A stretch of DNA of 64,000 bases from Massospora cicadina (taxonomy: Eukaryota > Entomophthoromycota > Entomophthoromycetes > Entomophthorales > Entomophthoraceae), in NCBI GenBank assembly GCA_022478985.1, contig JAKSZP010017511.1:1-64000 (forward strand). Reading direction: 5' to 3'. Numbering within the stretch: the stretch's first letter is position 1; the number at the start of each line of letters is the position of its first letter. The position numbers and the translations under genes were made by a program. Below, piece after piece: positions 43,201-54,010 of the stretch. The notes under the pieces were generated by a model. It was not told the DNA's origin, made no database searches, and saw only the letters and a list, made by a program, of their open reading frames with translations.

Positions 43201-43206
43201 AATAAA
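43201..43206 (+). terminator. Polyadenylation signal of the trypsin gene
   Basis: AATAAA begins 25 bp after the stop codon (TGA 43174-43176). Confidence 0.7.
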
Positions 43207-43448
43207 AACGCAGACGACCATTCATTTACTTTGATAATGAGGCTTATCAATATAAAACAGTTATAAATTTAAACCTCAGTTTTATATTTGACATATCGAC
43301 CGTATCTGGATCGCTCATAGTTTTTATCCTTTTAAAAACGATTGATACTATTTTATAAATAAGTTATCTGACTTATACAAAATCGGTATAGGTTGCTGCA
43401 ACAGAATACAAACTTGGTGAATTTATGATTAATAAGCTACTGTAACTA

Positions 43449-43465
43449 CCATCTAGTACTAAAAA
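43449..43465 (+). repeat. 17-bp micro-insertion with perfect 18-bp duplication (site 3)
   Basis: CCATCTAGTACTAAAAA lies between two identical copies of AATAAGCTACTGTAACTA (43431-43448 and 43466-43483). The A-run meets the second copy, the arrangement left by retroposition. It is 270 bp downstream of the trypsin gene. Confidence 0.78.
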
Positions 43466-43738
43466 AATAAGCTACTGTAACTAATGTAATAAATTCTTGT
43501 TTACTTCGGTAAGGAGATAAAATATGTTTATGATTTTCATTTTTTCATGAAGAAATCCCAATAAATTTACAATCTTATATGATCTAACCGATTCCATGTT
43601 AAATACAATCATATTATAAGCTGATGTATAGATGTTCTAGTTTCTAGATCTTATATATGACTTTTGAGCTAAGCTATCTAACCAGTTTTGATTACACATC
43701 TCCTTGTATAGCAATATCTTTAGTTTACATCCTTAATT

Positions 43739-43743
43739 AACAT
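43739..43743. repeat. Target-site duplication of element C (left)
   Basis: AACAT, identical to 49974-49978. Confidence 0.9.
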
Positions 43744-44486
43744 TGTCAGACTTTTCCCTTGCAGCTGAAACTAAGAATGTTTTAGGTTGAATTCAACCAG
43801 AAAGGGGAAATGTCAGTCATTTGTGATTCTCCAATGCCATTAAGAGCAATTTTAATAAAAATGTCAACAATATTGGACAAAAGACCCTGGGTAATTCTTG
43901 ATGGAACCCCTTTAATTGGGGTAACACCAGTTTGAAACCTGCATAGGTACTAACTATAAAATCAAACAATCACATTTTGCTGACCACACAATGGACTTCA
44001 GGGCAATTATCAGAAGGCATTCTCCCCAACCACCACCAGATCCTTCAAACCACCTATGTGGGGGCCACCCCTTTTATAGGTGTAGCAGAGCCCCCCAAGG
44101 TGAAAGTAATTTCTCTTGTGGTATTTGGTTGTGATACATCAAAACCTTACTGCATTGGTACATTCTGCCCCAAAACCCCAACCTTTGGTTTACCAAAAAT
44201 TGACTCACTTTTCACAAGATCTGATAGGATTGTAACCCATATTACCTAAATTGGAAGCATCAAAGCTATTCTAAAACTATCCACAAATTTCCTCTGACCC
44301 TAAAATCAGTTTAAGTACTGATAGTCAAATATCAGAAAACTTTCACTTTTTATTACCCCCATGCTCCTAATAAAAACCCTATAAAATCAAACTTTTAATA
44401 GTGTTTATTATATAACTTTTATCAAAAGCTCTTATGGGATCCAGCAGCATAAGCACCTGAGAGCTCAATCAGGCTGGATTCCTACA
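43744..44486 (+). repeat. 5' LTR of element C
   Basis: 743 bp, TGTCAGACTTTTCCC to GGATTCCTACA. It contains TTTTATAGGTGT in a GC-rich stem at about 44060-44096. The 3' LTR aligns along its whole length with frequent substitutions, so the insertion is not recent. Confidence 0.93.
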
Positions 44487-44489
44487 AAT

Positions 44490-44501
44490 TGGTGCTCACT
44501 A
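44490..44501 (+). promoter_or_regulatory. Primer-binding site of element C
   Basis: TGGTGCTCACTA, 3 nt after the 5' LTR end. Confidence 0.82.
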
Positions 44502-44550
44502 TAGGCAACCCCTGTACATTACAAATTCATCAAAGGTAGAGGCTACAACC

Positions 44551-45195
44551 ATGAGTAACCCTCCCACTTTTCCTCATCACTTGGAATCTCGTTTATTTGC
44601 GCTGGAAAAGCAACTCACAAGCACTCTGTCCTAACTCACTGAACTTGAGCAGCGCCCTCTAACCCCATGTTTTAATGACAAGTATATCCCTGGAGAAAAG
44701 TATATTGCTACCTTTTTGTATGTTTATGAAGCTGCCATAGATGGTGAAATGGACGAGCAACAAGTGCAACACATCCTTCCTTGTTTAAGCTGCCTAACAC
44801 AAGAAATGATAGTTTCTTACCTGGACCCTCTGCTCACCTGAGAAGAGGTGAAAAAGGCTCTTCTAGCTGAATTTGGATCCAAGAAAAGTCTATACAGGGA
44901 AAAACAGGCCTTTATGTGCCTTAGTATGTATGAAGGTGAATCAACCATTGCCTTTGCTGAACAATTTTATCTCGCTGCACAAAGGTATTCAACCTCAAAT
45001 ATGATTATCCTTAATGATGCTATTACTGACCTGTTAACTGGGTTAGTGTCTCAGCCTTCTCTAGACAGACATATCATCTCAGTGAAATACCACTTCACAA
45101 ACATCCACAATACTAAAGAGGCTTTGGTAGAAGTGACTAAATTCCAATTATATGTCAAAACAAATGTCTCTGAGTTAGAGTTAGCTCACCTGTGA
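44551..45195 (+). pseudogene. gag of element C
   Basis: From ATG 44551 the frame runs 215 codons to the stop at 45193, broken only by TAA at 44632 and TGA at 44839. It begins MSNPPTFPHHLESRLFALEK and includes KYIATFLYVYEAAIDGEMDE and FMCLSMYEGESTIAFAEQFY, a Ty3/Gypsy capsid-like helical domain. No zinc knuckle is visible. It is shorter than gag of A and D. Confidence 0.78.
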
Positions 45196-45780
45196 CTATC
45201 CTCCCTTCTAAACCTGCTCTCTCAGTACAACTCAAAAAGTTATCACTCCTTCTTATGCATCACAGCCCTGTAAGCAAGTAACAACCATATGCGCGCACAG
45301 GCTCACTAAATCCGCTGTGCCTACCCCTCCAGCTAAGCTGATAAATGTGCGCCCTAAGTCTATTCAATCTCCTTTGGCCATCTCTCATACCTTTGTCACG
45401 GACTTACCAGTTGTGGAGAATACCTTTTGGGGACAAATCTGAGAGGGGTTATGATGACGTTGGTTACTACATACTGGGAGCCCCTGCGGAAATAGATGCG
45501 CCTGATCATTTGAACACTGGAGGTAGATGAGACCACTATACTTGAGGAGATGTATCTCAGTCAAAATCTATGGTGTCCAAAAGTGATTGACACTGCTGAT
45601 GATGGGGATCAATTCTTATCTGGCTTGATACGCCCTCTTCAGCGGGTTCATCCTATATAATCCATCATGGACAAATACCCTGTAACCACTAAAAAGCTAA
45701 CCTCCACCTTCCGGCTCAGGGAGGTCTTAGCTTTGTCACCTAAAACTTGGAGAAACGCTCACTAAGGTTGAAGTGGTCAT
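45196..45780 (+). other. Gag-PR spacer of element C
   Basis: Pro/Thr/Ser-rich broken frames (for example 45345-45530) without a recognised domain; probably the pol N-terminus. Confidence 0.4.
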
Positions 45781-46070
45781 TCAAAAGGTCTGAATACTAG
45801 ACATCCTGGACACTGGCTATTCAGCCAACGTGATCTCCAATAAGCTTATTAAGAAGATAAAGCTAGCGCCTGACTTGGAGTATACATAAGAAATTGGAAC
45901 TGCTGGGCCCACCAATACCCGTGCTAATGAGGCATACTCTTCCCTTCCCATTCAAATCTGGAAGCTTATCCTATCAGCCCCTGCCGTGGATTTGGATAAC
46001 AACATATATGATATGCTTATTTGCACTTAATTTATGATTGAGTATGAAGGAATAATTAACCTTAAGCAAG
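45781..46070 (+). pseudogene. Aspartic protease of element C
   Basis: Reads ILDTGYSANVISNKLIKKIK (DTG active site intact), GTAGPTNTRANEAYSSLPIQ and DNNIYDMLI. Stops occur after the active site. Confidence 0.78.
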
Positions 46071-46229
46071 GGGTCCTCTCATTACTCAACTACAAAGTCC
46101 TTTTTGTCCTATCCAATAATGCCCAACAAGCACAAATACCCTTGCCTGATCAAATACCTCTTTTCAGCTATAACCTTGCCTTATTCCACTTCAGGGCGCA
46201 ACACAAAGAGATTACCTGATTATGTGATT

Positions 46230-46515
46230 CTGAGGATGGTATCTCTTTCTACGCTGCAGATTAGATCTCGATTAAGCCTGGTGAAAAAAGAGAAGTTGAC
46301 ACTAAGATCACGCTTCAAATCCCACGCCATTGCTTGTTGCACGATGTAAGTATTGAAGGTGTTAGTCCCTTTGAGACTCATGTCTTGCCTGGGATACTAG
46401 ACCCAGCCTACCAGAGGCCTATTACCATTCTACTGGGAAACCTCACCGGCAAAAACATGATCATACAGAAACACCAGGAGATTGGCAGAGGCTTCTTACT
46501 CCCAGTAGAGGACAT
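46230..46515 (+). pseudogene. dUTPase-like domain of element C
   Basis: With one frame change: DGISFYAAD, stop, ISIKPGEKREVDTKITLQIP covers motif 1 and the next strands. Then SIEGVSPFETHVLPGILDPA (motif 3-like G-I-D-P), YQRPITILLGNLTGKN, and KHQEIGRGFLLPVEDI (motif 4-like). The segment 46334-46515 is uninterrupted. Compared with canonical dUTPases (about 140 residues, five motifs), the motif 2 PRSG is replaced and motif 5 is lacking. The fold signature is stronger than any catalytic one. Confidence 0.72.
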
Positions 46516-46589
46516 CGAGCATATCCACTCCATTAATTTTATGGCGAACTTGGGCTTACCCATGGACAACATGGTGTGTACCTTGCCCA

Positions 46590-47545
46590 ATGTTCATATT
46601 TCTGATATGCTGACCTCAGAGAAGTTGGAAAAAGTTCATACCTTGTTAGACGACTATAGTGACATATTCTCCAAATCAGATACTGACTATGGCCACATGA
46701 AGGGTTGGTGCCACTCCATTGATGTGGGTGATGCCAGCCTATTAGGTTCAATCCTTATCATAATCAAAGGTCGAGTAACAACAGAGGAGGACGGAGCTTC
46801 AGCAGTTATTAGACGTGGGGTTACTCGTTCCTTCACAAAGCCCTTGCTCTTCACCTTTATTACTAATTAAAAAGAAAAATGGAGGTCATCGGATAGTTAT
46901 GGATTACCATAGGTTGAATAGCCTCACTAAGAAGGAGAGATATCCTATTCCTCGCATTAATGACGCCCTGGCCCAACTCTCTGGCTCTAATTTCTTCTCC
47001 GCCATAGACCTGGCCTATGGCTATTGGCAAAAGGACCTTTCTCCTAAAGATCAGGAGAGATTCTCTCTTGTATGTAGTGAAGGTCTCTTCCAACCCACAT
47101 GATTACCCCAAGGGTTGTGCAACGCACATGCCTCTTTTCAGCATGCAATGGATCATATATTGCAGGACCTCAACTTTACTTGTGTCATCGTCTATCTTGA
47201 TGACATCACGGTGTTCTCAAAAACCTTCAAACATCTTGATCACTTGAAGGAGGTGTTTTAACGGTTACATACGTCTATTATTAAGTTGAAGCCTTACAAG
47301 TGCACCTTCTTTTAAAGAAAATTGGATTTCCTTGGCTACTCCATTTCCCAAGAAGGAATTCAACTCGTTCAGACAAGGTTAAAGCCATCTCAAAAATGCT
47401 GCCCTCTAAAAATCTACAGGATATTCAGGTATTTCTAGGGATGATGGGGTTTTACCATCAGTTCATTCCTAAGTTCGGTCAACTCAGTGTTCCCCTTGTC
47501 CAGCTAATAACCAAGAATACAACTTTTTATTAGGGTTTTGAACAA
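46590..47545 (+). pseudogene. Reverse transcriptase of element C
   Basis: The N-terminal link TSEKLEKVHTLLDDYSDIFS is followed by RT proper: LLVPSQSPCSSPLLLIKKKN, HRIVMDYHRLNSLTKKERYP, FFSAIDLAYGYWQKD, PQGLCNAHASFQHAMDHILQ in a shifted frame, and FTCVIVYLDDITVFS with the catalytic YLDD intact (about 47185-47215). The end is FLGMMGFYHQFIPKFGQLS. At least three frameshifts. Confidence 0.9.
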
Positions 47546-47549
47546 AAGG

Positions 47550-47995
47550 CAGTTTTTGAGACAATGAAGCAACTGTTACAACAACGTCATATCTTTTGGC
47601 ACGCAGATTATAATAAATTGTTATTCTTGTTTACTGATTCCTCAGACTACGCTGTTGGGGCCATCTTAGCCAATTGGATGAAAATGGTGTTGACCATCTT
47701 GTATCTTATTTTAGTAAGATGCTGTCAAAGGCGGAACGCAACTACATTGTAACGGAGAAGGAGTGTCTTTTTATCCTGTTATATGTAAAGCACCACCGCC
47801 CTTTTCTATATGAAACCATCTTCACTATAGTTATGGACCACGCATCCCTAAAGTGGTTATAGAACATGAAGAATCCTACTGGTCGGCTAGCTCGCTGGGC
47901 TCTAAAGCTCTTGCCTTATAACATGAAGATTGAACACTGTGCTGGAACCTGTCACTTGAATGTTGATGGGTTGACTCATTTATCAGTCCTTCACT
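47550..47995 (+). pseudogene. RNase H of element C
   Basis: MKQLLQQRHIFWHADYNKLL, LFTDSSDYAVGAILAN (first catalytic Asp), NYIVTEKECLFILLYVKHHR (Glu) and IVMDHASLKWL (Asp) are all visible in two overlapping frames, ending CAGTCHLNVDGLTHLSVL. Confidence 0.88.
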
Positions 47996-48074
47996 TGGAT
48001 AATAGTGAGGTGGAGAGGTTACAAGACCTTTTAATGACCCCCAATGAATGGGAGGATGAGGATGAGCCTGTTCA

Positions 48075-48930
48075 GAAGATGTTAGCCCGGCACTCTCATA
48101 ACACTAAAGTTGAAGATGAGAAGTTGTATAAGCAGGTGGGGACAAAATGGCTACCTTGCCTTCGACCTTGGAACGTGTACCTGCTATCTTAGAAGCACTA
48201 TCCACCCTAGGTCATGGAGGGGCAAAGAAAACCTATGAGTGGATTGAGGTTCAGTTTTACTGGGATGGAATTATGGAATCTATCGGTGATGTTTTGGAAG
48301 CCTGCCTTACTTGTAAGAAGCAATCTGGTTTCAAGTCTAGATACCAATATCAACCAACTACCCCTCAACAACCGTTCCACACTATTAGCTTGGATGTAGT
48401 AGCTCCCATTCCTCAGTCTACTAGTGGAAATAGATTTATCCTAGTAGCTATTGACCACTTCACTAAGTTGGTTGAAGCCATGGCTCTTCCTGCTCAAAAG
48501 CTAAGACCACAACCACCTTCTTACACCAACACATCTTCACAAGTCACGGTTGCCCCCAAGTACTACTCTGCATTAATGGTAAGAACTTCACCTCCTGAGT
48601 AGTCAAAATTCTGGCCACATCTATGGGAGCACAACAACTTTCCTCAGCTCCATATAACCACTCCACAAATGGGACTGTGGAAAGAGCAAATGGAACCTTG
48701 ATTTTCATTCTTTGAAAACTGGCCTCCTCTAATCCTATTCACTGGGATCAATATCTACTCAGTGCTCTTATGGGATACCGGATTAGCTATCATCAGATTT
48801 TAAAAATGTCTCCATTATGTGTCTTTTATGGGTGGGAACCAAGCATACCTGCCCTCTTAGCTAAGGACTTATTCTCTTCTAGAGTGGAGGAGCTGGAGAA
48901 AGTTATGAGAAGATTGGATTAGTGCATAAC
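48075..48930 (+). pseudogene. Integrase of element C
   Basis: HHCC module: LGHGGAKKTYEWIEVQFYW then LEACLTCKKQSGF. Core: FHTISLDVVAPIPQ (first Asp), FILVAIDHFTKLVEA, LLCINGKNFT (second Asp changed to Asn) and NGTVERANGTL (Glu). The 151-codon stretch 48147-48602 is open. It is followed by a GYRISYHQ- and SPLCVFY-type C-terminal region. Confidence 0.9.
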
Positions 48931-49229
48931 TCAACCCCAATCTAGAACTATGACCAATTTATTAAAGACATTGACAAAAGAAGGGCGGGCTGCCAATGAG
49001 TTCTGGACCCCCTACCTACCTTCCAAGAATCTGACATGGTGTTGTACTACCATAACCGCATCACTCCTGGAATTGGTAAGCTTGGATCTTTTTGGGATGG
49101 TCCCTTCAACATCATCTACAAGAGAGGACATGAGTATCTATTAAAAATCTCTAAACTGGTATACAATTAATCGCGTACATGGCCAATTCCTATGTCCAAA
49201 TTCTCCTCCCAATATTCTCAAGGGTATGA

Positions 49230-49973
49230 TGTCATACATTTGCCCTTTCAGCTGAAAACTAAGAATTTTTTAGGTCAAATTCAGCCAAAAAGGGGAAATA
49301 TTAGCCATTTTTGATTCTCTGCTGCCAATAAGAGCAATTTTAATGAAAATGTCGATAATATCGGCCAAAAGACCCTGGCCAATTCTTGGAGTACCCCCAT
49401 TATTGGGTAACACCAGTTTGAAACCTGAATGGGCACTAACTATAAAATTAGCCAATCAGATTTTGCCAACTGCACATTGGACTTCACAGCAACCCTTGAA
49501 AGGTATTCCCCAACCACCATCAAATCCTTCAAACCACATATGTGGGGGCCACCCCCTTTTATAGGTGTGGGGGAGGCCCCCCAAGGTGATAGTAATTTCT
49601 CTAGCAGTGATTAGTTGCAGTGCTTCAAAACCTTACCACATGGGTACATTCTGCCCCAAAGCCCCAACCTTTTGTTTACCAAAAATTAACACACTTTTCC
49701 CAAGATCTGATAGGATTGTAACATATTACCTAAATTGGAAGCATCAAAGCTATTCTAAACCTATCCACAAATCTCCTCTGACCCTCAAAATTAGTTTAAA
49801 TAATGATAGTCAAATACTTGAAAACTTTCACTTTTGCTTTACCCCCGCGCTCCTAATAAAAACCCTAAAAGATCAAGTTTTTTATTAGTGTTTATTATAT
49901 AATTTTAATTAAAAGCTTTTGTGGGATCCAGCGGCGTAAGCACCAGTGAGCTTAAACAGGCTAGATTTATACA
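49230..49973 (+). repeat. 3' LTR of element C
   Basis: 744 bp, TGTCATACATTTGCCC to CTAGATTTATACA. Confidence 0.93.
49544..49581 (+). repeat. GC-rich hairpin enclosing the LTR TATA-like box
   Basis: Stem GGGGGCC (49544-49550) pairs with GGCCCCC (49575-49581). After one A-A mismatch the inner stem CCCCC (49552-49556) pairs with GGGGG (49569-49573), leaving the loop TTTTATAGGTGT. It is partly kept in the 5' LTR at about 44060-44096. Confidence 0.8.
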
Positions 49974-49978
49974 AACAT
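49974..49978. repeat. Target-site duplication of element C (right)
   Basis: AACAT, the partner of 43739-43743. Confidence 0.9.
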
Positions 49979-50310
49979 ACTAAAGGTAATGCTAATCAAG
50001 CTAACCCCATCCTCAACAAACTTTAGTTATCACTATAATCTTATACTCTACACTATACCACTAAAACAAAACTTTCTCATTTTACTTTCTAGATAAATAT
50101 CAATCTAAGAATGGAACAATGGTTTACTTATAAAAAAATTTAATAAATTAATTATTTAAGCTAAAAAATAACTTTAAATGCACTAAAAAATTTCAATTAT
50201 ACAAGTTTTATTGACAAACACAAAATTTTTTCAATAATGATATTTTGGAAGTGTCTTCATTATTATATATTCTATAATTTACATTCTATATGACCCAAAT
50301 TAATCATTAT

Positions 50311-50890
50311 TGTGGGAATCCATCTGACTTATGCTCGCTGGTGCTGAAATCCAGTCAATTTCTACAAACGAATTTAGTTGATTTATCTTTTCCAATGAAT
50401 ATTGAAGAATCACAAATAAATTAAAATATTCTATTTCCAAGTAGATCGGGCGTGAAAAAAACAATCATTCATTAGTTGCTTACCTTAGTATATAAGGTCA
50501 TCAAAGGCTAATAGTGATAATAAAATTAACCTCAGTATAGATGGGGTATTGACGCTTAGACATTTTAGCAATTTGATCTATCAGTGCTCCATAAATTCGC
50601 CTCGCCTCATTTTGGCTTGATACAATATGATTGGTCCACCATAGGTAGGATGGAACCATGGGGCAGAGATTTGATATCTTGCACCCAATCATTCATTTTG
50701 ATTGTATTATTTTCATGGGTAATCTCTGCCAGCTTTGGCTTGTGGTTAAATTTAATCTCCTTAATGACCCCTCAAGCCCAAAAAGGGGTTTTTTTGATAA
50801 GAAAAAGCCCTGAATTGGTGCTGGTGCTTGGGTGCACCTCCAACTCAGGTAGTGCATTCCTCTGAGGAACATAAGAGACATGGGCAACTC
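50311..50890 (-). mobile_element. Old, diverged solo LTR of B type
   Basis: The plus strand begins TGTGGGAATCCATCTGACTT then ATGCTCGCTGGTGC, like TGTAGGAATC and GTGCTCGCTGGTGC of element B's LTR. Further on, ACCCAATCATTC and a GGGTAATC block resemble the internal region of 7054-7738. The far end was not located and no TSD was found. Confidence 0.5.
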
Positions 50891-52184
50891 AATCTATCCT
50901 GGCCAATGGAAAACAAGAAGTAAAATAATTACTCCAAGTCAAATCATTTCACTAATAGTCAGGAAAATTTGTATATACTAATTTTGGACTATTTTCACCC
51001 TGAAACATTAAACTCACAGCTGAGAAGTCAATTTTATGACAATTATCTTTGTTTAAATAGAATGCATCACTTATTGATCATGATAAAATTTCTAAACATT
51101 GGTATAACTGTTCCATTATATATCTTTACTGAGTAGGCATGCAGTTTAAAATAAATACCAAAAAGGGTTATGAAAAAATATACATCTGCTTAATTATCTC
51201 TTCTAAAAGTTTAATAAAGCATTGGCTATAGATCTAATATTCTGACTGTGGTTTAATATGCTATTCTAATAGCAATTAATAGTATGATACTAATCTGCAG
51301 ATTTAATTTAATTAGTTGCTTTTGTTATCTATATTTCTGTACAAGTTTTAGTTAGCTCAAAGTATCAGAACCTTTACACTACCTTTATGTCTACGTTTGA
51401 TTGAGTAAATGCACTACAGCTGATGCTATCATGGTATAGTAAAACAGTACTTTGCTTTATAATTAGTATCAATCAATCTTGGTCATTCTTTCACATCGTT
51501 TTATTTATAATTTCTTTGATGAACCTGTATTAAATAGTTCATATGCTCGCATACTGTTTTATATATCAGCAATGTAAAACCTTATATTTGGCTAAAAATA
51601 TTTAATCATAGTATGGTAAATTTTAATTAATTTAACTTTTTATTTAGATAACATTTTAGAGATCTTTTTATTGAAGAAAAGCACCTTTATAATTAACTAA
51701 GGATCTTAGATCACCACTTAAAGACCAACCATTTAAGTACTAATAATTATACAAAAAACATTAACCTTTTATATAATACTATTGTTCCATAAATTATATA
51801 GATTTTATATAGGAGTAAAATGTTCATAAAATGAGTTTAATTATGTAATTATTAGTGTTGCAAAGTTTCCTTATGCTAAACCTTGCACTAAAACTACTTA
51901 AACTTTCATCTAATTGTAGCCTTATCTCATAATCACTTCATTTTGTGCATTTTCTTCCTTCTAGTTGTAATGCATTTATGAAATAGACTAAAAATGTACT
52001 TTGAGATCCTGGTGTTATATTATTGTTAAACTTTTTTAATCGTAATTAAAGATAAGGATACTAAAGAAAGATTGAGTCCAAACTTTATTATTTTAGATGT
52101 AATGACTTCTTGAAATAGTTGGTAGATTCTCAATTTCTTAAGTAGAATTAAAAGATAAAAAGTATATTATGTAAGCCTTAGGGA
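50891..52184. other. AT-rich stretch without features
   Basis: About 1.3 kb with no ORF of note and no match to elements in the window. It resembles 40901-42389 in composition and is probably the continuation of the gene-bearing segment. Confidence 0.6.
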
Positions 52185-52760
52185 ACAACCCTTGTGACTA
52201 GATAGAATTAAAATCCCATTTCAAGCAAAAAAGGGATTTAAACTGGCAGCTGTACCTCTCATCAAACTGGGCAATTTAGCCCATGTAGTAGATGATAGGT
52301 TAGTAAAGGCGTAAACCTGAAAAAACTACAAAACTCTTCCACCAATGCTCATCACCAAAGAGCTGGTGAGTAAAATTCGTAAGGTGTTAGGAGGTGGCAT
52401 TGTTTAGAAGCCATCATCAGCGGAAAGCAATTCATGTGTGTCCTCAATAGGGGGCCTCAATAGGTTCAAGTTCTTTTGGAAAATTAAGTTGAATTCTGCT
52501 GAAAAAAGTATTCAAGGGTTTTTGAACTCATATAATCCCATCCACCAATTTTCCCCAGATAATTTTTCAAATGAGCCCATCCACAACAAGTATGGGCGTG
52601 GTCAACCTTTCCCTACTCAATAGAGCTGGCCATATGTGGCCTGACCATGGATGCAACATGCTATCTGCTGGAGGCGTCAAAGCCATCATGACATGTGAGA
52701 TCATGGTGGAATGAATATTAACACTGGAAAGTTTTAATGACAGTCTGACCGGGCAGTTCA
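52185..52760 (-). mobile_element. LTR fragment of the E/F chromovirus family
   Basis: GGCAGCTGTACCTCTCATC and CCCATGTAGTAGA match GGCGGCTGTACCTCTCGTC and CCCATGTGGTAGA at 60743-60789, in the same orientation as element F's LTR. A 61-codon open frame (52438-52623, +) is antisense to the LTR, as in E and F. Confidence 0.5.
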
Positions 52761-53689
52761 GATATGAGTAAGTATCAGAAATGATTTTGTAATGTTAATC
52801 TGTCAGAACCAAATGATGAGAAAAAACTTTATGGTAGTGCGCTTAGCTCCAAATCCCTATTTAGTGAGTATACAGTGCAGCAGTCCCCAACAGATACCAT
52901 TGTCACTTTATTTTTTCACTTCCATTTTAGATTTAGATAAAATTTCTAAAAAAACGATCCAAAGTTTAATTATGTGTGTATGAGTTCTGTTAAACATTTA
53001 GCGACAATGATTTTAAATTCTATAAATTCCTGGCTAGTCCTCACGGCTGTATTTTAAATTTTCCTCAATTAAATTGATGGCTGCGCCATAGTTAGACTGG
53101 CTGGTATTCAAAGTGTTCACTCACCTGGAGTTCCAGGTCGATCTTATTATTATCAGCATGCTTTATGACATAATGGGTTGACCCCAGTTATGGTCCTGTT
53201 CCACCCATTGCTGTACAGAGGGTTCTGTATTAGTTTTGTGTCACAAATGGAGACCCCATTCTTTTTTTATAGATTTTTACTCCAAAGTTAGAGAGTATCT
53301 CCTAACCCAGCCAGCAATGAGGATTCCTTCAATCATATGGGTAAAAGTGTTGGGCCTTATTGCTCTCCACGCTCAGGCCAGCCTGGGTAAGTTGCAAGCG
53401 TGGGGGTGTTGTTCAGCCTTTTGGACACATCCCCACCTCCCCAACATGCTGTTATGTGATCAGGTGGGAGCATTCAAGTGGTCTATTTGTATTTTCTGAG
53501 GAACTATTATATGTTAATCCGCTGGTGCCCTTGTGTATACAGTGAAGCAGCTGAGTTTAGGTAGATTAATATGGTGAATACCATGGCGTCTTCTACCAAG
53601 GATGACCTGGGGATGGTTTATGAATATCCCTTCCTTCCAAGGTGCGTCTCACATTTTGGTTAAGAAAGATGATCAAGATTACTTTCTGT

Positions 53690-54010
53690 ACAAGTTAAGA
53701 TTCAGTTGGGTGCTCACATGGTCTCCGTTGAGGCTCTCTTGAACATGGGAGCTACTTAAAAATTTAAGAGCTTGGAGGTTGTCAGGGGTTAATCTCAACT
53801 TGAATTTAGGATCCTTGGTTTAAGTGTGCTGTTGGTTTCAATGATCTGTTACCCAATGAGACATCACATACCATTCTCAGTGCATGGGTTTAGATTCTGT
53901 GATCAGTTCACTGTGGTGCTAGATTTGTTATCTCCCATTATCTTGGGCTGGTTGAGGGTGGTGGGTACCAAGTTTATATTGACCTGGAGCCCAAAATTTG
54001 TCATTTGAAA
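53690..54010 (+). pseudogene. Protease of element E
   Basis: VEALLNMGAT occupies the A-LDSGAT active-site position (Asp to Asn, Ser to Met). VVLDLLSPIILGWLRVVGTK then matches the chromovirus ILG-DWL---NP block. Inactive. Confidence 0.6.

Larger units (their letters stand above)
43744..49973 (+). mobile_element. Ty3/Gypsy element C (complete, decayed)
   Basis: 6230 bp with paired LTRs (43744-44486 and 49230-49973), PBS at 44490 and a perfect TSD AACAT. Domains: gag, PR, dUTPase-like, RT, RNase H, integrase. It is the same family as B and the best preserved element in the window, with long open stretches but several stops and frameshifts. It inserted about 570 bp downstream of the trypsin stop codon, in the same orientation. 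Confidence 0.95.

Noticed and set aside
42860..43234. 124-codon frame within the trypsin gene
   Set aside because: A Pro/Ser-rich alternative frame of a conserved protease; composition is a by-product of the real frame.
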